The notes: generated from the letters alone by a model not told the origin. A stretch of 64,000 bases of DNA from Collinsella aerofaciens (GCA_030826265.1 JAPJOH010000002.1:62001-126000), one strand, 5' to 3'. Numbered from the stretch's first letter, positions 42,017-50,164 are shown. Numbers and translations: made by a program.

Positions 42017-43195
42017 ATGAACGTACTTGTTGTCAACGCCGGCAGCTCGAGCCTTAAATATCAGCTTTTGGACACCGATACCCGCGAGGTTTTCGCCAAA
42101 GGTAACTGCGAGCGTATCGGCTCGGAGATGGGCATCTTTGGCCATTCCGAGAACGGCGGTGCCAAGCAGACCGAGGAGATTCCTTTCCCCGACCATCGCT
42201 CGGCTATCGCGCGCGTGCTCGAGGAGCTCGAGAAGACCGACTTTACGATCGACGGCATCGGCCACCGCATCGTTCAGGGCGGCTGGTACTTCGATGATTC
42301 CGCGGTCGTCGACGATGAGGTCATGGCCAAGATCCTCGAGGTGGCGCCGCTCGCGCCACTGCACAACTACGGCGAGGCCGCAGCGATTGAGTATTGCCGC
42401 GAGAAGTATCCGGAGCTGCCCAACGTGGCCGTCTTCGATACGTCGTTCCACATGACCATGCCCGAGGTCGCCTACACCTACGCCCTGCCCAAGGACGTGT
42501 GCGACAAGTACCACGTGCGCAAGTACGGCGCCCATGGTACGAGCCATCGTTACGAGTGGATGATGGCCAAGGAGATCCTGGGTACTCGCTGCCACCGTCT
42601 GCTTTCGTGCCACCTGGGCAACGGCGCTTCGCTCGCCGCCATCGAGGACGGCGTGTGCCGCGATACCACGATGGGCCTCACGCCGCTCGACGGTCTGATG
42701 ATGGGCACCCGTTGCGGTTCCATCGACCCGGCCACCGTGTGCTACCTGCAGCGCGAGGGCGGCTACAGCTACCAGGAAGTCGACGACATGATGAACAAGC
42801 AGTCCGGCCTGCTTGCCATCTCGGGCATCTCCAACGACGCCCGCGACATTCGCACGCGCGCCTCCGAGGGCGACGAGCGTTGCCTGCTCGCCTTCGATAT
42901 GTTCGCCTACAAGGCCATGCAGCAGGCCGGTTCCATGATCGCCTCCATGGCGGGCGTGGATACCATTACCTTCACTGCCGGCATCGGCGAGAACGACTGG
43001 TCGATCCGCAAGGCCTTCTGCGACTGCTTTGAGTGGCTGGGCGTGCGCATCGACAACAACAAGAACCGCGAGGCCGTGGGCAACGGCCCGCAGGTCATCA
43101 GCGCCGCCGGTTCCGCCGTCACGGTCATGGTCATCCCCACCGACGAGGAATACATGATCGCCCACGACGTCGAGCGTCTGACCAAGAACAACTAA
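42017..43195 (+). CDS. ackA: Acetate kinase, copy 2
   Basis: A 392-residue paralogue of the preceding gene, of identical length. It has NVLVVNAGSSSLKYQLLDTD, GIGHRIVQGGWYFDDSAV, FDTSFHMTMPEVAYTY, YGAHGTSHRYEWM, CHLGNGASLAAIEDG and FTAGIGENDWSIR. The motif set is complete, so both copies should be active. Propionate or another short-chain acyl substrate cannot be excluded for one of them. It has AAGGAG before ATG and its own intergenic region of 164 nt, so it may be regulated separately. Confidence 0.94.
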   Translation: MNVLVVNAGSSSLKYQLLDTDTREVFAKGNCERIGSEMGIFGHSENGGAKQTEEIPFPDHRSAIARVLEELEKTDFTIDGIGHRIVQGGWYFDDSAVVDDEVMAKILEVAPLAPLHNYGEAAAIEYCREKYPELPNVAVFDTSFHMTMPEVAYTYALPKDVCDKYHVRKYGAHGTSHRYEWMMAKEILGTRCHRLLSCHLGNGASLAAIEDGVCRDTTMGLTPLDGLMMGTRCGSIDPATVCYLQREGGYSYQEVDDMMNKQSGLLAISGISNDARDIRTRASEGDERCLLAFDMFAYKAMQQAGSMIASMAGVDTITFTAGIGENDWSIRKAFCDCFEWLGVRIDNNKNREAVGNGPQVISAAGSAVTVMVIPTDEEYMIAHDVERLTKNN

Positions 43196-43217
43196 CGCAC
43201 GCATTTGCAAGTAAACG

Positions 43218-43253
43218 AAAGGCCTCCAGAGCAACAGCTCCGGAGGCCTTTTT
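43218..43253 (+). terminator. Terminator after the second acetate kinase
   Basis: AAAGGCCTCCAGAG pairs with GCTCCGGAGGCCTTT around a short loop, then TTT. Confidence 0.88.
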
Positions 43254-43268
43254 TACTAGCAGGCGGAC

Positions 43269-43443
43269 GGCGGAAACCCCATCCCATTTCGAGCGCAAAT
43301 ACTGGGACACGCTTTCCGGTTGAGGCACGTTGCGGAAAGTGCGACCCACAATAAAGCATAATTCCGTCCCACGGTTTCCCAAACAGGCCCCAAGCGGAAG
43401 CTGCATCCCACAATCCGCCTTCAAACCGGGACACACTTTCCGG
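43269..43443. repeat. Three degenerate copies of a CGGAAA/TTTCCG hairpin unit
   Basis: Copies at about 43269-43319, 43332-43380 and 43394-43443 each begin GCGGAA, continue with a (C/G)A(T/C)CCCA block, and end with a GGGACAC or GTCCCAC block and a TTTCC(G/C). Each can fold back imperfectly. Together with the element at 43607 they fill the 553-nt gap, where no gene was seen. Confidence 0.5.
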
Positions 43444-43606
43444 TGGGCCAGACATCAGACCGCAGCCAACATTTCGGTCCCAAAGTGACCATATCTGCAT
43501 CGTTTGACCCTCCAGCAACGGCACTCATCCATTCAGTTTTTCAGCGCCAGCTCGTAGCCAAGCCGCCGTCCACCCCAGATACCCTGATTGCTACGTGGCG
43601 GTAGAA

Positions 43607-43731
43607 GGCCGTACGGGCTAACCCCTGAAAACACTCCGCAGACCAGAAACGCCCCCGTTCGTAGCTCCGAAGGAGCAGAACGGGGGCGTTTCATTGGTCG
43701 AGGACGTTTTCAGGGGTTAGCCCGTACGGCC
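43607..43731. ncRNA. Nested-hairpin element, family B, copy 1
   Basis: The outer arms 43607-43632 and 43706-43731 are perfect 26-bp complements. The inner arms GAAACGCCCCCGTTC and GAACGGGGGCGTTTC are perfect over 15 bp, with a GCTCC/GGAGC tip. On the minus strand the internal loop reads GTCCTCGACC on one side and TGCGGAGT on the other, matching the elements at 47221 and 47424. It lies just after the pta stop codon and could also terminate pta. Confidence 0.6.
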
Positions 43732-43748
43732 TTCGGGCGATGCGTACG

Positions 43749-44729
43749 CTACTCAGCCATCTGAGCCTGGACGGCGGTGATGGCTACGACACCCACGATG
43801 TCGTCGGCAGAGCAGCCGCGCGAAAGATCGTTGACCGGCTTGGCGATGCCCTGCAAGATGGGGCCGTAAGCGTCGGCGCCGGCGAAGCGCTGGACCAGCT
43901 TGTAGCCGATGTTGCCGGCCTCGAGGTCAGGGAACACGAGCACGTTGGCCTTACCGGCGACGGAGGAGCCGGGAGCCTTGAGCTGGGCGACGGTGGGGAC
44001 GATGGCGGCGTCGAGCTGCAGGTCACCGTCGATGGCGAGCTCGGGAGCCTTCTCCTTGCAGAACTTCACAGCCTCCTGGACCTTCTTGGCGACCTCGCCG
44101 CCGGCGGAGCCCATGGTGGAGTAGGAGAGCATGGCCACGTGCGGCTCGACGTTGCCCATGAAGGTGGACCAGGAGTGGGCAGAGGCGATGGCGATCTCGG
44201 AGAGCTCGTCAGAGGACGGGTTGATATTGAGGCCGCAGTCGGCGAAGATCAGCGTGCCGTCGGTGCCGAACTGCGGGGTGTCGGTGCACATCACAAAGAA
44301 GGCCGAGACCAGCTTGGTGCCCGGGGCGGTCTTGAGGATCTGCAGCGCGGGGCGCAGGGTGTCGGCGGTGGAGTGGCAGGCGCCGGAGACCAGGCCGTCG
44401 GCATCGCCCATCTTGACCATCATGGTGCCAAAGTAGGTGGCGTCCATCACCTGGGCGCGAGCCTGCTCGATGGTGACGCCCTTCTTGGCGCGGAGCTCGG
44501 CAAACTTCTGCGCGTACTCCTCGTGCTTCTCGGCGTTGCGCGGGTCGATGACGGTGGCGCCGGGAACGTTGATGTCATCGGGGTTGCCCAGGATGACGAT
44601 GTTGGCCAGGCCCTCCTCGATGATCTTGTTCGCCGCGACGATGGTGCGCGGGTCCTCGCCCTCGGGCAGGACGATGGTCTTAAGGTCGGCCTTGGCGGCA
44701 GACTTCATACGGTTTAGGAAATCGCTCAT
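43749..44729 (-). CDS. pta: Phosphate acetyltransferase
   Basis: Converts acetyl-CoA and phosphate to acetyl phosphate for acetate kinase. A 326-residue short-form Pta without the DRTGG regulatory domain: TIVLPEGEDPRTIVAANKI, GMVSGACHSTADTLRPALQ-type motif (seen as GLVSGACHSTADT), FADCGLNINPSSDEL, MLSYSTMGSAGGEVAKKV and NVLVFPDLEAGNIGYKL. It is convergent with the two acetate kinase genes, an unusual arrangement since pta-ackA are commonly an operon. A hairpin with arms TAAACCCGC/GCGGGTTTA (44784-44808) lies in its leader. Confidence 0.95.
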   Translation of the reverse strand: MSDFLNRMKSAAKADLKTIVLPEGEDPRTIVAANKIIEEGLANIVILGNPDDINVPGATVIDPRNAEKHEEYAQKFAELRAKKGVTIEQARAQVMDATYFGTMMVKMGDADGLVSGACHSTADTLRPALQILKTAPGTKLVSAFFVMCTDTPQFGTDGTLIFADCGLNINPSSDELSEIAIASAHSWSTFMGNVEPHVAMLSYSTMGSAGGEVAKKVQEAVKFCKEKAPELAIDGDLQLDAAIVPTVAQLKAPGSSVAGKANVLVFPDLEAGNIGYKLVQRFAGADAYGPILQGIAKPVNDLSRGCSADDIVGVVAITAVQAQMAE

Positions 44730-44782
44730 GTTACTCCTTACAAGCGTTCCGCTAAGCTCCAGGCCCTCGGCTGTACACGAAT

Positions 44783-44810
44783 AAACCCGCTGCTAGCGGG
44801 TTTACCTTTC
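44783..44810. other. Hairpin in the pta leader
   Basis: AATAAACCCGCT and AGCGGGTTTA pair around a short loop, about 55 nt upstream of the pta start on the minus strand. Function unknown. Confidence 0.45.
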
Positions 44811-44876
44811 AATTATGTACGCCACGGTGCTTGAGCTTTCCTTGTGTGGCAAGCTCATTATAGGACGCATTAGCGC

Positions 44877-44882
44877 TATAAT
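44877..44882 (+). promoter_or_regulatory. Candidate -10 box upstream of glf
   Basis: A perfect TATAAT about 80 nt before the glf start codon. No good -35 seen. Confidence 0.4.
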
Positions 44883-44961
44883 CGCTCTGATAAATATGTC
44901 TCGACGTATGTTCGAGAAAAAGCCCAGTTAAAAAGCGTGTGGCTTTTGACAAGGAGTATCG

Positions 44962-46164
44962 ATGCAGATTACCTCAGGCCTGCCTGAAGGCTTTAATGCC
45001 GGTGCGTACGACATGATCGTTGTCGGTGCCGGGTACGCTGGTGCCGTTTGCGCCCGCCGTCTTGCCGAGACTATCGGCTATCGCGTTGCCGTTCTGGAGC
45101 GTCGTAGCCACATTGCAGGCAATGCCTACGACTGCGCTGACGAGGCTGGAATCCTGGTCCACGAATACGGTCCGCACATTTACCACACCTTTAACGAGCG
45201 CGTGCACAATTTCCTGTCGCGCTTTACCAAGTGGACGGACTATCAGCACAAGGTGCTTGCCAACATCAACGGCACCCTTATGCCCGTGCCCTTCAACCAC
45301 GCGAGCCTCAAGCTTGCTTTTGGCGATGAGCGCGGCGAGGAGCTGTATCAGAAGCTCGTGGAGACCTTTGGCAAGGATGTCAAGGTTCCCATTATGGAGC
45401 TGCGCAAGAAGAACGACCCGGATCTCGCCGAGGTTGCCGACTATGTCTACGAGAACGTCTTTTTGCATTACACCATGAAGCAGTGGGGTCAGACGCCCGA
45501 CCAGATCGATCCCTCGATCACTGGCCGCGTTCCCGTCTTTGTGGGCGATGACGACCGTTACTTCCCGCAAGCTCCCTTCCAGGGCATGCCGCAGGAAGGC
45601 TATACCGCGCTGTTCGAGCATATGCTCGATCACGATCTGATCGACGTATTCTGCGATGTGGATGCTCGCGACCTCTTTGAGATCGACGAGACGACCGTCA
45701 AGATTGACGGCAAGGTCTATGGCGGCGAGATCGTCTACACTGGTCCGCTCGATGAGCTGTTCAACCTCGACCTGGGTGCCCTGCCGTACCGTACGCTCGA
45801 CATGAAGTTCGAGACGCTCGATATGGAACAGTTCCAGCCCGTTGGCACCGTCAACTACACCACCAGCGAGGACTACACGCGCATTACCGAGTTCAAGAAC
45901 ATGACCGGTCAGGTCTTGCCCGGCAAGACCACCATCATGAAGGAGTACTCCAAGGCCTATACGCCTGGTTCGGGCGAGACGCCGTACTACGCCATTCTTG
46001 AGCCCGAGAACCGTGAGCTCTATGAGCGCTATCTTGAGCGCGTCCAGAACCTGACGAACTTCCACCCGGTGGGTCGTCTGGCCGAGTATCGTTACTACGA
46101 TATGGACGCTGTGACCAATTCCGCCCTCGATCTTTCGGATGAGATTATCGCCTGCCATGCATAA
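44962..46164 (+). CDS. glf: UDP-galactopyranose mutase
   Basis: Interconverts UDP-galactopyranose and UDP-galactofuranose for cell-surface glycans, using reduced FAD. The FAD motif is MIVVGAGYAGAVCARRLAE, then RRSHIAGNAYD, HEYGPHIYHTFNERV, YTMKQWGQTPDQIDPSITGRVPV with the conserved Trp and Arg, and VNYTTSEDYTRITEFK. The C-terminal YDMDAVTNSALD segment is also family-typical. 400 residues. It overlaps the following glycosyltransferase by 8 nt, so the two probably make a galactofuranose-containing polymer or glycolipid. Confidence 0.95.
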   Translation: MQITSGLPEGFNAGAYDMIVVGAGYAGAVCARRLAETIGYRVAVLERRSHIAGNAYDCADEAGILVHEYGPHIYHTFNERVHNFLSRFTKWTDYQHKVLANINGTLMPVPFNHASLKLAFGDERGEELYQKLVETFGKDVKVPIMELRKKNDPDLAEVADYVYENVFLHYTMKQWGQTPDQIDPSITGRVPVFVGDDDRYFPQAPFQGMPQEGYTALFEHMLDHDLIDVFCDVDARDLFEIDETTVKIDGKVYGGEIVYTGPLDELFNLDLGALPYRTLDMKFETLDMEQFQPVGTVNYTTSEDYTRITEFKNMTGQVLPGKTTIMKEYSKAYTPGSGETPYYAILEPENRELYERYLERVQNLTNFHPVGRLAEYRYYDMDAVTNSALDLSDEIIACHA

Positions 46165-47188
46165 AGTCATAACATTCGGTATTCCCTCGTATAACGCCGC
46201 CAAGGACATGGACCATTGCATCACCTCCATCTTGGAGGGGAGCAATTACGCCACCGATATCGAGATTATCGTGGTGGACGACGGCTCCAAGGATGAGACG
46301 GCCGCCAAGGCCGACGAGTGGGAGGCCCGTTATCCTGGAATCATCCGCGCGGTGCACCAGGAGAATGGCGGCCACGGTATTGCCGTCCTTTCGGGTCTGC
46401 GCGAGGCGCAGGGCACCTACTACAAGGTTGTCGACTCGGACGACTGGCTTGACGGCGCTGCCCTTTCGACCATGCTGTCGATTCTGCGCGGCTTTGAAGA
46501 GCGCGACCAGCGCGTTGACCTGTTTATCTCGAACTACGTGTACGAGAAGGTTTACGAGGGTACGCATACGGCCATTGGTTACAAGTTTGCCCTGCCTCGA
46601 AAAAAGATCTTTACCTGGGACCAGATCGGCCATTTCCGCCTGGACCAGAATCTGCTCATGCACAGCCTGTGCTATCGCACGGATGTGCTGCGCGAGTCCA
46701 ACCTTCCCATGCCGCCGCACACGTTCTATGTGGACAACATCTACGCCTACGTGCCGCTGCCGCGTTGCAAGACCATGTACTACGCCGACATCGACCTCTA
46801 TCGCTACTTTATCGGTCGCGAGGGCCAGAGTGTCAACGAGGCCACGATGGTCAAGCGTCTGGACCAGCAGTTCCGTGTTACGCGTATCATGATGGAGTCG
46901 TACCACCTGTACAGCGATGTCGAGTCGTCGCGTCTGCGTTCGTACATGATGGGCTACTTCACCATAATGATGGCGATCTGCTCGGTGCTTACTAAGCTTT
47001 CCGAGGAAGATTGCGCCGACGAGCGCCTAAAGACGCTGTGGAATGATTTGAAGGCCTATGACGAGCGTATGTATCGTCGTGCACGTTACGGTGTGGTCGG
47101 CTTCTTCACCAATCTGCGCGGACGGGCGGGAGACAAAACCACACTCGGCCTATACCGTCTTGCCTCAAAGATCTTCAAATTCAACTAG
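46157..47188 (+). CDS. GT2-family glycosyltransferase
   Basis: A 343-residue cytoplasmic GT-A glycosyltransferase. ITFGIPSYNAAKDMDHCITSIL starts the nucleotide-binding fold. EIIVVDDGSKDETAAKA supplies the first Asp pair, and YYKVVDSDDWLDGAAL the DxD-type metal site. TFYVDNIYAYVPLP probably contains the catalytic acid. No transmembrane segment; it may associate with membrane via the basic C-terminus. Translationally coupled to glf (ATG overlaps its stop), so a galactofuranosyltransferase is a reasonable guess. A decayed copy of its last 12 codons lies inverted at 47356-47394. Confidence 0.88.
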   Translation: MHKVITFGIPSYNAAKDMDHCITSILEGSNYATDIEIIVVDDGSKDETAAKADEWEARYPGIIRAVHQENGGHGIAVLSGLREAQGTYYKVVDSDDWLDGAALSTMLSILRGFEERDQRVDLFISNYVYEKVYEGTHTAIGYKFALPRKKIFTWDQIGHFRLDQNLLMHSLCYRTDVLRESNLPMPPHTFYVDNIYAYVPLPRCKTMYYADIDLYRYFIGREGQSVNEATMVKRLDQQFRVTRIMMESYHLYSDVESSRLRSYMMGYFTIMMAICSVLTKLSEEDCADERLKTLWNDLKAYDERMYRRARYGVVGFFTNLRGRAGDKTTLGLYRLASKIFKFN

Positions 47189-47220
47189 CTGCCGAGTAAT
47201 CGCTGCTGATAGGTTGACTG

Positions 47221-47330
47221 GGCCCCTTGGCCTTTAGTTTGCTACTGCGAACAGTCCTGCTCGCACGGAAAGCACATTAAGTGCTTTCCGGCTCGTGCGG
47301 AACTTGTATCAAACTAAAGGCCAAGGGGCC
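47221..47330. ncRNA. Nested-hairpin element, family B, copy 2
   Basis: Outer arms are perfect 20-bp complements (GGCCCCTTGGCCTTTAGTTT and its reverse complement). The inner hairpin is GGAAAGCAC/GTGCTTTCC with loop ATTAA. The internal-loop strands contain ACAGTCCT and TGCGGAACT, shared with the inverted neighbour at 47424. Immediately downstream of the glycosyltransferase. Confidence 0.6.
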
Positions 47331-47355
47331 TCTGCTATAAGAATCGATTGTCAGT

Positions 47356-47394
47356 TTATTTGAATTTGAAGATCTTCGACGCGCGGTACACAGG
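47356..47394 (-). pseudogene. Remnant of a glycosyltransferase 3' end
   Basis: On the minus strand, 12 codons plus stop read PVYRASKIFKFK, almost the same as the last residues of the plus-strand glycosyltransferase (LYRLASKIFKFN). Seventeen nucleotides match exactly in inverted orientation. Only this fragment remains, wedged between two family B elements. It suggests a lost paralogous gene or an inverted duplication. Confidence 0.5.
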
Positions 47395-47423
47395 GGCCTG
47401 GGCTGAAAAGAATTAAGTTGGTA

Positions 47424-47552
47424 GTCGGTCGGAGGCGGGCGGGCGTTACGTTTGTCGCGAGTTCCGCATGCAAAGAAGGCCACTTAATGTGGCCTTCGTC
47501 TTGCATAGGACTGTAGAGCAGCAAACGTAACGCCCGCCCGTCTCCGACCGAC
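47424..47552. ncRNA. Nested-hairpin element, family B, copy 3 (inverted)
   Basis: Outer arms 47424-47454 and 47522-47552 are complementary at all 31 positions, counting one G-U. The inner hairpin 47468-47506 ends in GGCCAC/GTGGCC with loop TTAAT. Read on the minus strand, internal-loop strands hold ACAGTCCT and TGCGGAACT, as in the copy at 47221. It sits just downstream of the P1 peptidase stop. Confidence 0.6.
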
Positions 47553-47563
47553 GGTCGAGTGGA

Positions 47564-48565
47564 CTACTTTGCGGCGCCGGGGATGCCATGGGAGGTTTTG
47601 GCGGTTTTGGCTCCGTTTACGATGGCGGTTTGCAAAGCCCTTACGGCGAGCATGCCCAGCAGGTCTAGGGGAACGGTGGCGCTTGTCTGAGCGTCTAGTT
47701 TGCCGCTGGCGAGGGTGTAGATGGTGTCGCCGTCGTTGGTGGTGTGCGTGGGACGGATGGCGTGTGCGTAGGCGTCTGCGGCCATTTGGGAGACCTTGGT
47801 GGCCTGGGCCTTAGTGAGCTCCATGTTGGTGACGATGCAGCTGATGGTGGTGTTGGTGCGGTCGAGCGGCATCTGCATGGATCCGGCGGCGGCAAAGGCT
47901 GCGAGTTCCATGTCGACGATCTGGTCGCTATCGGCTGCGGCACGCATACCGGCGACCCACTCGCCGGTGAAGGGGTCGACAACGTTGCCGCAGGCGTTGA
48001 CCGAGACCACGGCGCCCACCTTGATGGGGCCGAGCGCCAAAGCGGCAGCGCCAAGGCCGGCCTTCATGCAGGTGGCAGGTCCCATGAGCTTACCTACGGT
48101 GGCGCCGGTGCCGGCGCCCACGTTGCCCTGCTCGAGCGAGGCAGGGGTGTTGTCGAGTGCTTCGCGCACGGCGGCGATACCGGCCTCAATGTCGGGGCGT
48201 ACGGTGGGGTCGCCAAAGGCGAGGTCGAAGATGCAGCTGGAGCACACGATGGGCACCTGCGTGGGGCCGACGGGCAGACCAATGCCGCGGCTCTCAAGCT
48301 CGCGAGCGACGCCGCTTGCGGCCTCCAGACCAAAGGCCGATCCACCCGAAAGGCAGACAGCGTGGACCTTGTCCACGGTGTTCTCGGGTCGCAGCAGGTC
48401 GGTTTCGCGCGATGCAGGAGCACCGCCGCGAACGTCAACGCCGCCGGTGGCGCCCTCGGGCGCCACGATTACGGTGCAACCGGTGCCGGCCTCCTCGTCC
48501 GTATAGTTGCCAAAGCAAAAGCCATCGACATCGCAAACGTCAATGGCCTCGAGCAATGTATCCAT
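47564..48565 (-). CDS. P1-family (DmpA-like) aminopeptidase
   Basis: A 333-residue self-processing N-terminal-nucleophile peptidase. AGTGCTVIVAPEGATGGVDVRGG, AVCLSGGSAFGLEAASGV and VGAGTGATVGKLMG are family blocks. The internal cleavage/nucleophile residue is probably in the SMQMPLDRTNTTISCI segment, where P1 enzymes have a Thr/Ser. These enzymes release N-terminal amino acids or beta-peptides; the substrate is unknown. AGGAG is 7 nt upstream of ATG. Confidence 0.88.
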   Translation of the reverse strand: MDTLLEAIDVCDVDGFCFGNYTDEEAGTGCTVIVAPEGATGGVDVRGGAPASRETDLLRPENTVDKVHAVCLSGGSAFGLEAASGVARELESRGIGLPVGPTQVPIVCSSCIFDLAFGDPTVRPDIEAGIAAVREALDNTPASLEQGNVGAGTGATVGKLMGPATCMKAGLGAAALALGPIKVGAVVSVNACGNVVDPFTGEWVAGMRAAADSDQIVDMELAAFAAAGSMQMPLDRTNTTISCIVTNMELTKAQATKVSQMAADAYAHAIRPTHTTNDGDTIYTLASGKLDAQTSATVPLDLLGMLAVRALQTAIVNGAKTAKTSHGIPGAAK

Positions 48566-48666
48566 GTTTAACTCCTATCGGTTTTCCGCCGCGCCTTGTG
48601 CCCGGTCGGGATCCGTACGGTACGCCAAAATTGTAGGCGCTGGGGGATATCCAGCGCCAGAAGCAA

Positions 48667-49248
48667 TTACGAGAGTTTTTGAATCGCGCGCGCGACGCGG
48701 GCGATGGGTAGGCCCACCACGTTATAGAAGTCGCCCGAAATATCGTGCACGAGCATGCGTCCTCCTGTGCCCTGGATGCCGTAGGCACCGGCCTTGTCCA
48801 TGGGCTCACCCGAGGCGACGTAGTGCTCGATCTGCTCGTCGGTGAGCTCGTAGAACGTCACGTCGGTCACATCGACAAAGGACAGGCTCTCGGCGGCATG
48901 CGGGGCGGCCGTATCGCCTGCCTTAACGATGCAGACGCCGGTTGCGACCTGGTGCGTGCGGCCCGAAAGCTCACGGAGCATGGTGCGCGCCTCGTCCTCG
49001 GTTGCCGGCTTGCCCAGAATCTTGCCGTCAAAGGTGACGATGGTGTCGGCCGCGACCGTCAGCTCATTGGGCTCGGCATGTTCGGCGGCAACGGCGGCGG
49101 CTTTGGCGCGTGCTAAGCGTTCAACGAGCGTAAGCGGGGCCTCGCCATCAAACGGCGTTTCGTCGATATCGGCAGGAATGATGCGAATGTCATAGCCCGC
49201 CTCGCGCATCAACTCGATGCGGCGCGGTGATTGCGAAGCCAAAATCAT
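48667..49248 (-). CDS. maf: Maf-like nucleotide pyrophosphatase
   Basis: A 193-residue Maf protein. It starts MILASQSPRRIELMREAGYDI (signature SxSPRR), has VAADTIVTFDGKILGKPATEDEARTML, the catalytic Asp region, and GAYGIQGTGGRMLVHDISGDFYNVVGLP. It hydrolyses non-canonical dTTP/UTP/pseudo-UTP, protecting nucleic acids; in some bacteria it affects septation. Overlaps the upstream DJ-1 gene by 4 nt (ATGA), so the two are coupled. Confidence 0.92.
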   Translation of the reverse strand: MILASQSPRRIELMREAGYDIRIIPADIDETPFDGEAPLTLVERLARAKAAAVAAEHAEPNELTVAADTIVTFDGKILGKPATEDEARTMLRELSGRTHQVATGVCIVKAGDTAAPHAAESLSFVDVTDVTFYELTDEQIEHYVASGEPMDKAGAYGIQGTGGRMLVHDISGDFYNVVGLPIARVARAIQKLS

Positions 49249-49787
49249 AGCTGAATGCCCTCGGCGACCTTATCGACGGCCTTGTCGCCGGCGAGCGTGC
49301 GCAGCAGCTCAAGCGCAAAGGGGAGCGACTGGGCCATGCCGCTGGCGGTGATGATGTTGCCGTCTTGCGTGACCTTCTCGCCGGTATAGGCGCCTTCGGG
49401 GAAGCTTTTCTCAAAGCCAGGGAAGCACGTGGCGTGGCGCCCCTCGAGCAGGTCGAGCTCGCCCAGGATAAACGGGGCGGCGCAGATGGCGGCGACGTGC
49501 TTGGTTGCGGCGAACTCGCGGACCACGTCGCAGACGCGCTGATCGGCGCGCAGGTTGGTAGCACCGGGTAGGCCGCCGGGCAGCACGACGCAGTCGTACT
49601 CGTCAAAGTCGATCTCATCAAAGAGCGCATCGCAGGTCACGGGGATCTGCAGCGAGCTTACGACCTCACGCGTGGGCATGATCGAGACGAGCGTGGCGCG
49701 CACGCCGCCGCGACGCATGACATCGACCATGGTCAAGCATTCAATAGTTTCAAAGCCATCGGCGGCGAGAACGGCAACGCTGGGCAT
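49245..49787 (-). CDS. DJ-1/PfpI-family protein
   Basis: A 180-residue DJ-1 (ThiJ/YajL group) protein. PSVAVLAADGFETIECLTMVDVMRRGG carries the conserved Glu, and HVAAICAAPFILGELDLL the reactive Cys in the nucleophile elbow. YDCVVLPGGLPGATNL and KVTQDGNIITASGMAQSL complete it. Members act as glyoxalase/deglycase or chaperone. ATG at 49787 is preferred over an in-frame ATG at 49811 because GAAAGGAA precedes it and the fold begins there. First gene of a two-gene unit with maf. Confidence 0.9.
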   Translation of the reverse strand: MPSVAVLAADGFETIECLTMVDVMRRGGVRATLVSIMPTREVVSSLQIPVTCDALFDEIDFDEYDCVVLPGGLPGATNLRADQRVCDVVREFAATKHVAAICAAPFILGELDLLEGRHATCFPGFEKSFPEGAYTGEKVTQDGNIITASGMAQSLPFALELLRTLAGDKAVDKVAEGIQL

Positions 49788-49921
49788 GGGGGTTCCTTTC
49801 ATAGGCGGCATACAATTAGCCGTCTTATACCCCGAAGACCTCCACTTGCCACGCTCGATTTCCCAATGTTTAAAATAGCCCCGTCCGAATTAGCTACCCT
49901 CACCCATCCTCAACAATCTCA

Positions 49922-50054
49922 ATCTGTAACATCTAGACCCACTTTTGACCCCTAACTGTTACAGATCAAGACAAACGGAAACTGCCCCGACAAAACGTCT
50001 AAATCTGTAACATCTACGGACCAAAACCGGGTCTTACTGTTACAGATCGAGACA
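49922..50054. repeat. Tandem pair of ATCTGTAAC palindromes
   Basis: Two copies (49922-49972 and 50002-50054) each have ATCTGTAACATCTA, a variable middle, then ACTGTTACAGATC and AGACA. ATCTGTAAC and GTTACAGAT are the arms. The second copy ends in GACAGTCCCC, related to the GGGACAG core elsewhere. The 580-nt gap here holds these, the leader of the EamA gene and no gene seen. Confidence 0.6.
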
Positions 50055-50134
50055 GTCCCCAACAGCACCGCCCCGTTCGGGGAACGACCGCCACAGGTGC
50101 GGCGGGCAGAGGCTCACTTTTTTCCTCGGCTTTT

Positions 50135-50164
50135 CTTGACAGCACCTCTTCTGTTGTAGTATTT
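50135..50164 (+). promoter_or_regulatory. Promoter of the beta-glucoside cassette
   Basis: A perfect -35 TTGACA (50135) and TATTTT (50159) with an 18-bp spacer. Transcription would start about 45 nt before a terminator in the leader. Confidence 0.6.

Noticed and set aside
40659..43234. Long minus-strand frames (about 400 codons each) opposite both acetate kinases
   Set aside because: Low-complexity Val/Asp/Gly/His-rich translation typical of antisense to GC-biased genes; the plus-strand enzymes are unmistakable.
43269..43443. CRISPR-like repeat array after the acetate kinase gene
   Set aside because: Only three diverged copies, each self-complementary, with no uniform spacers and no cas genes.
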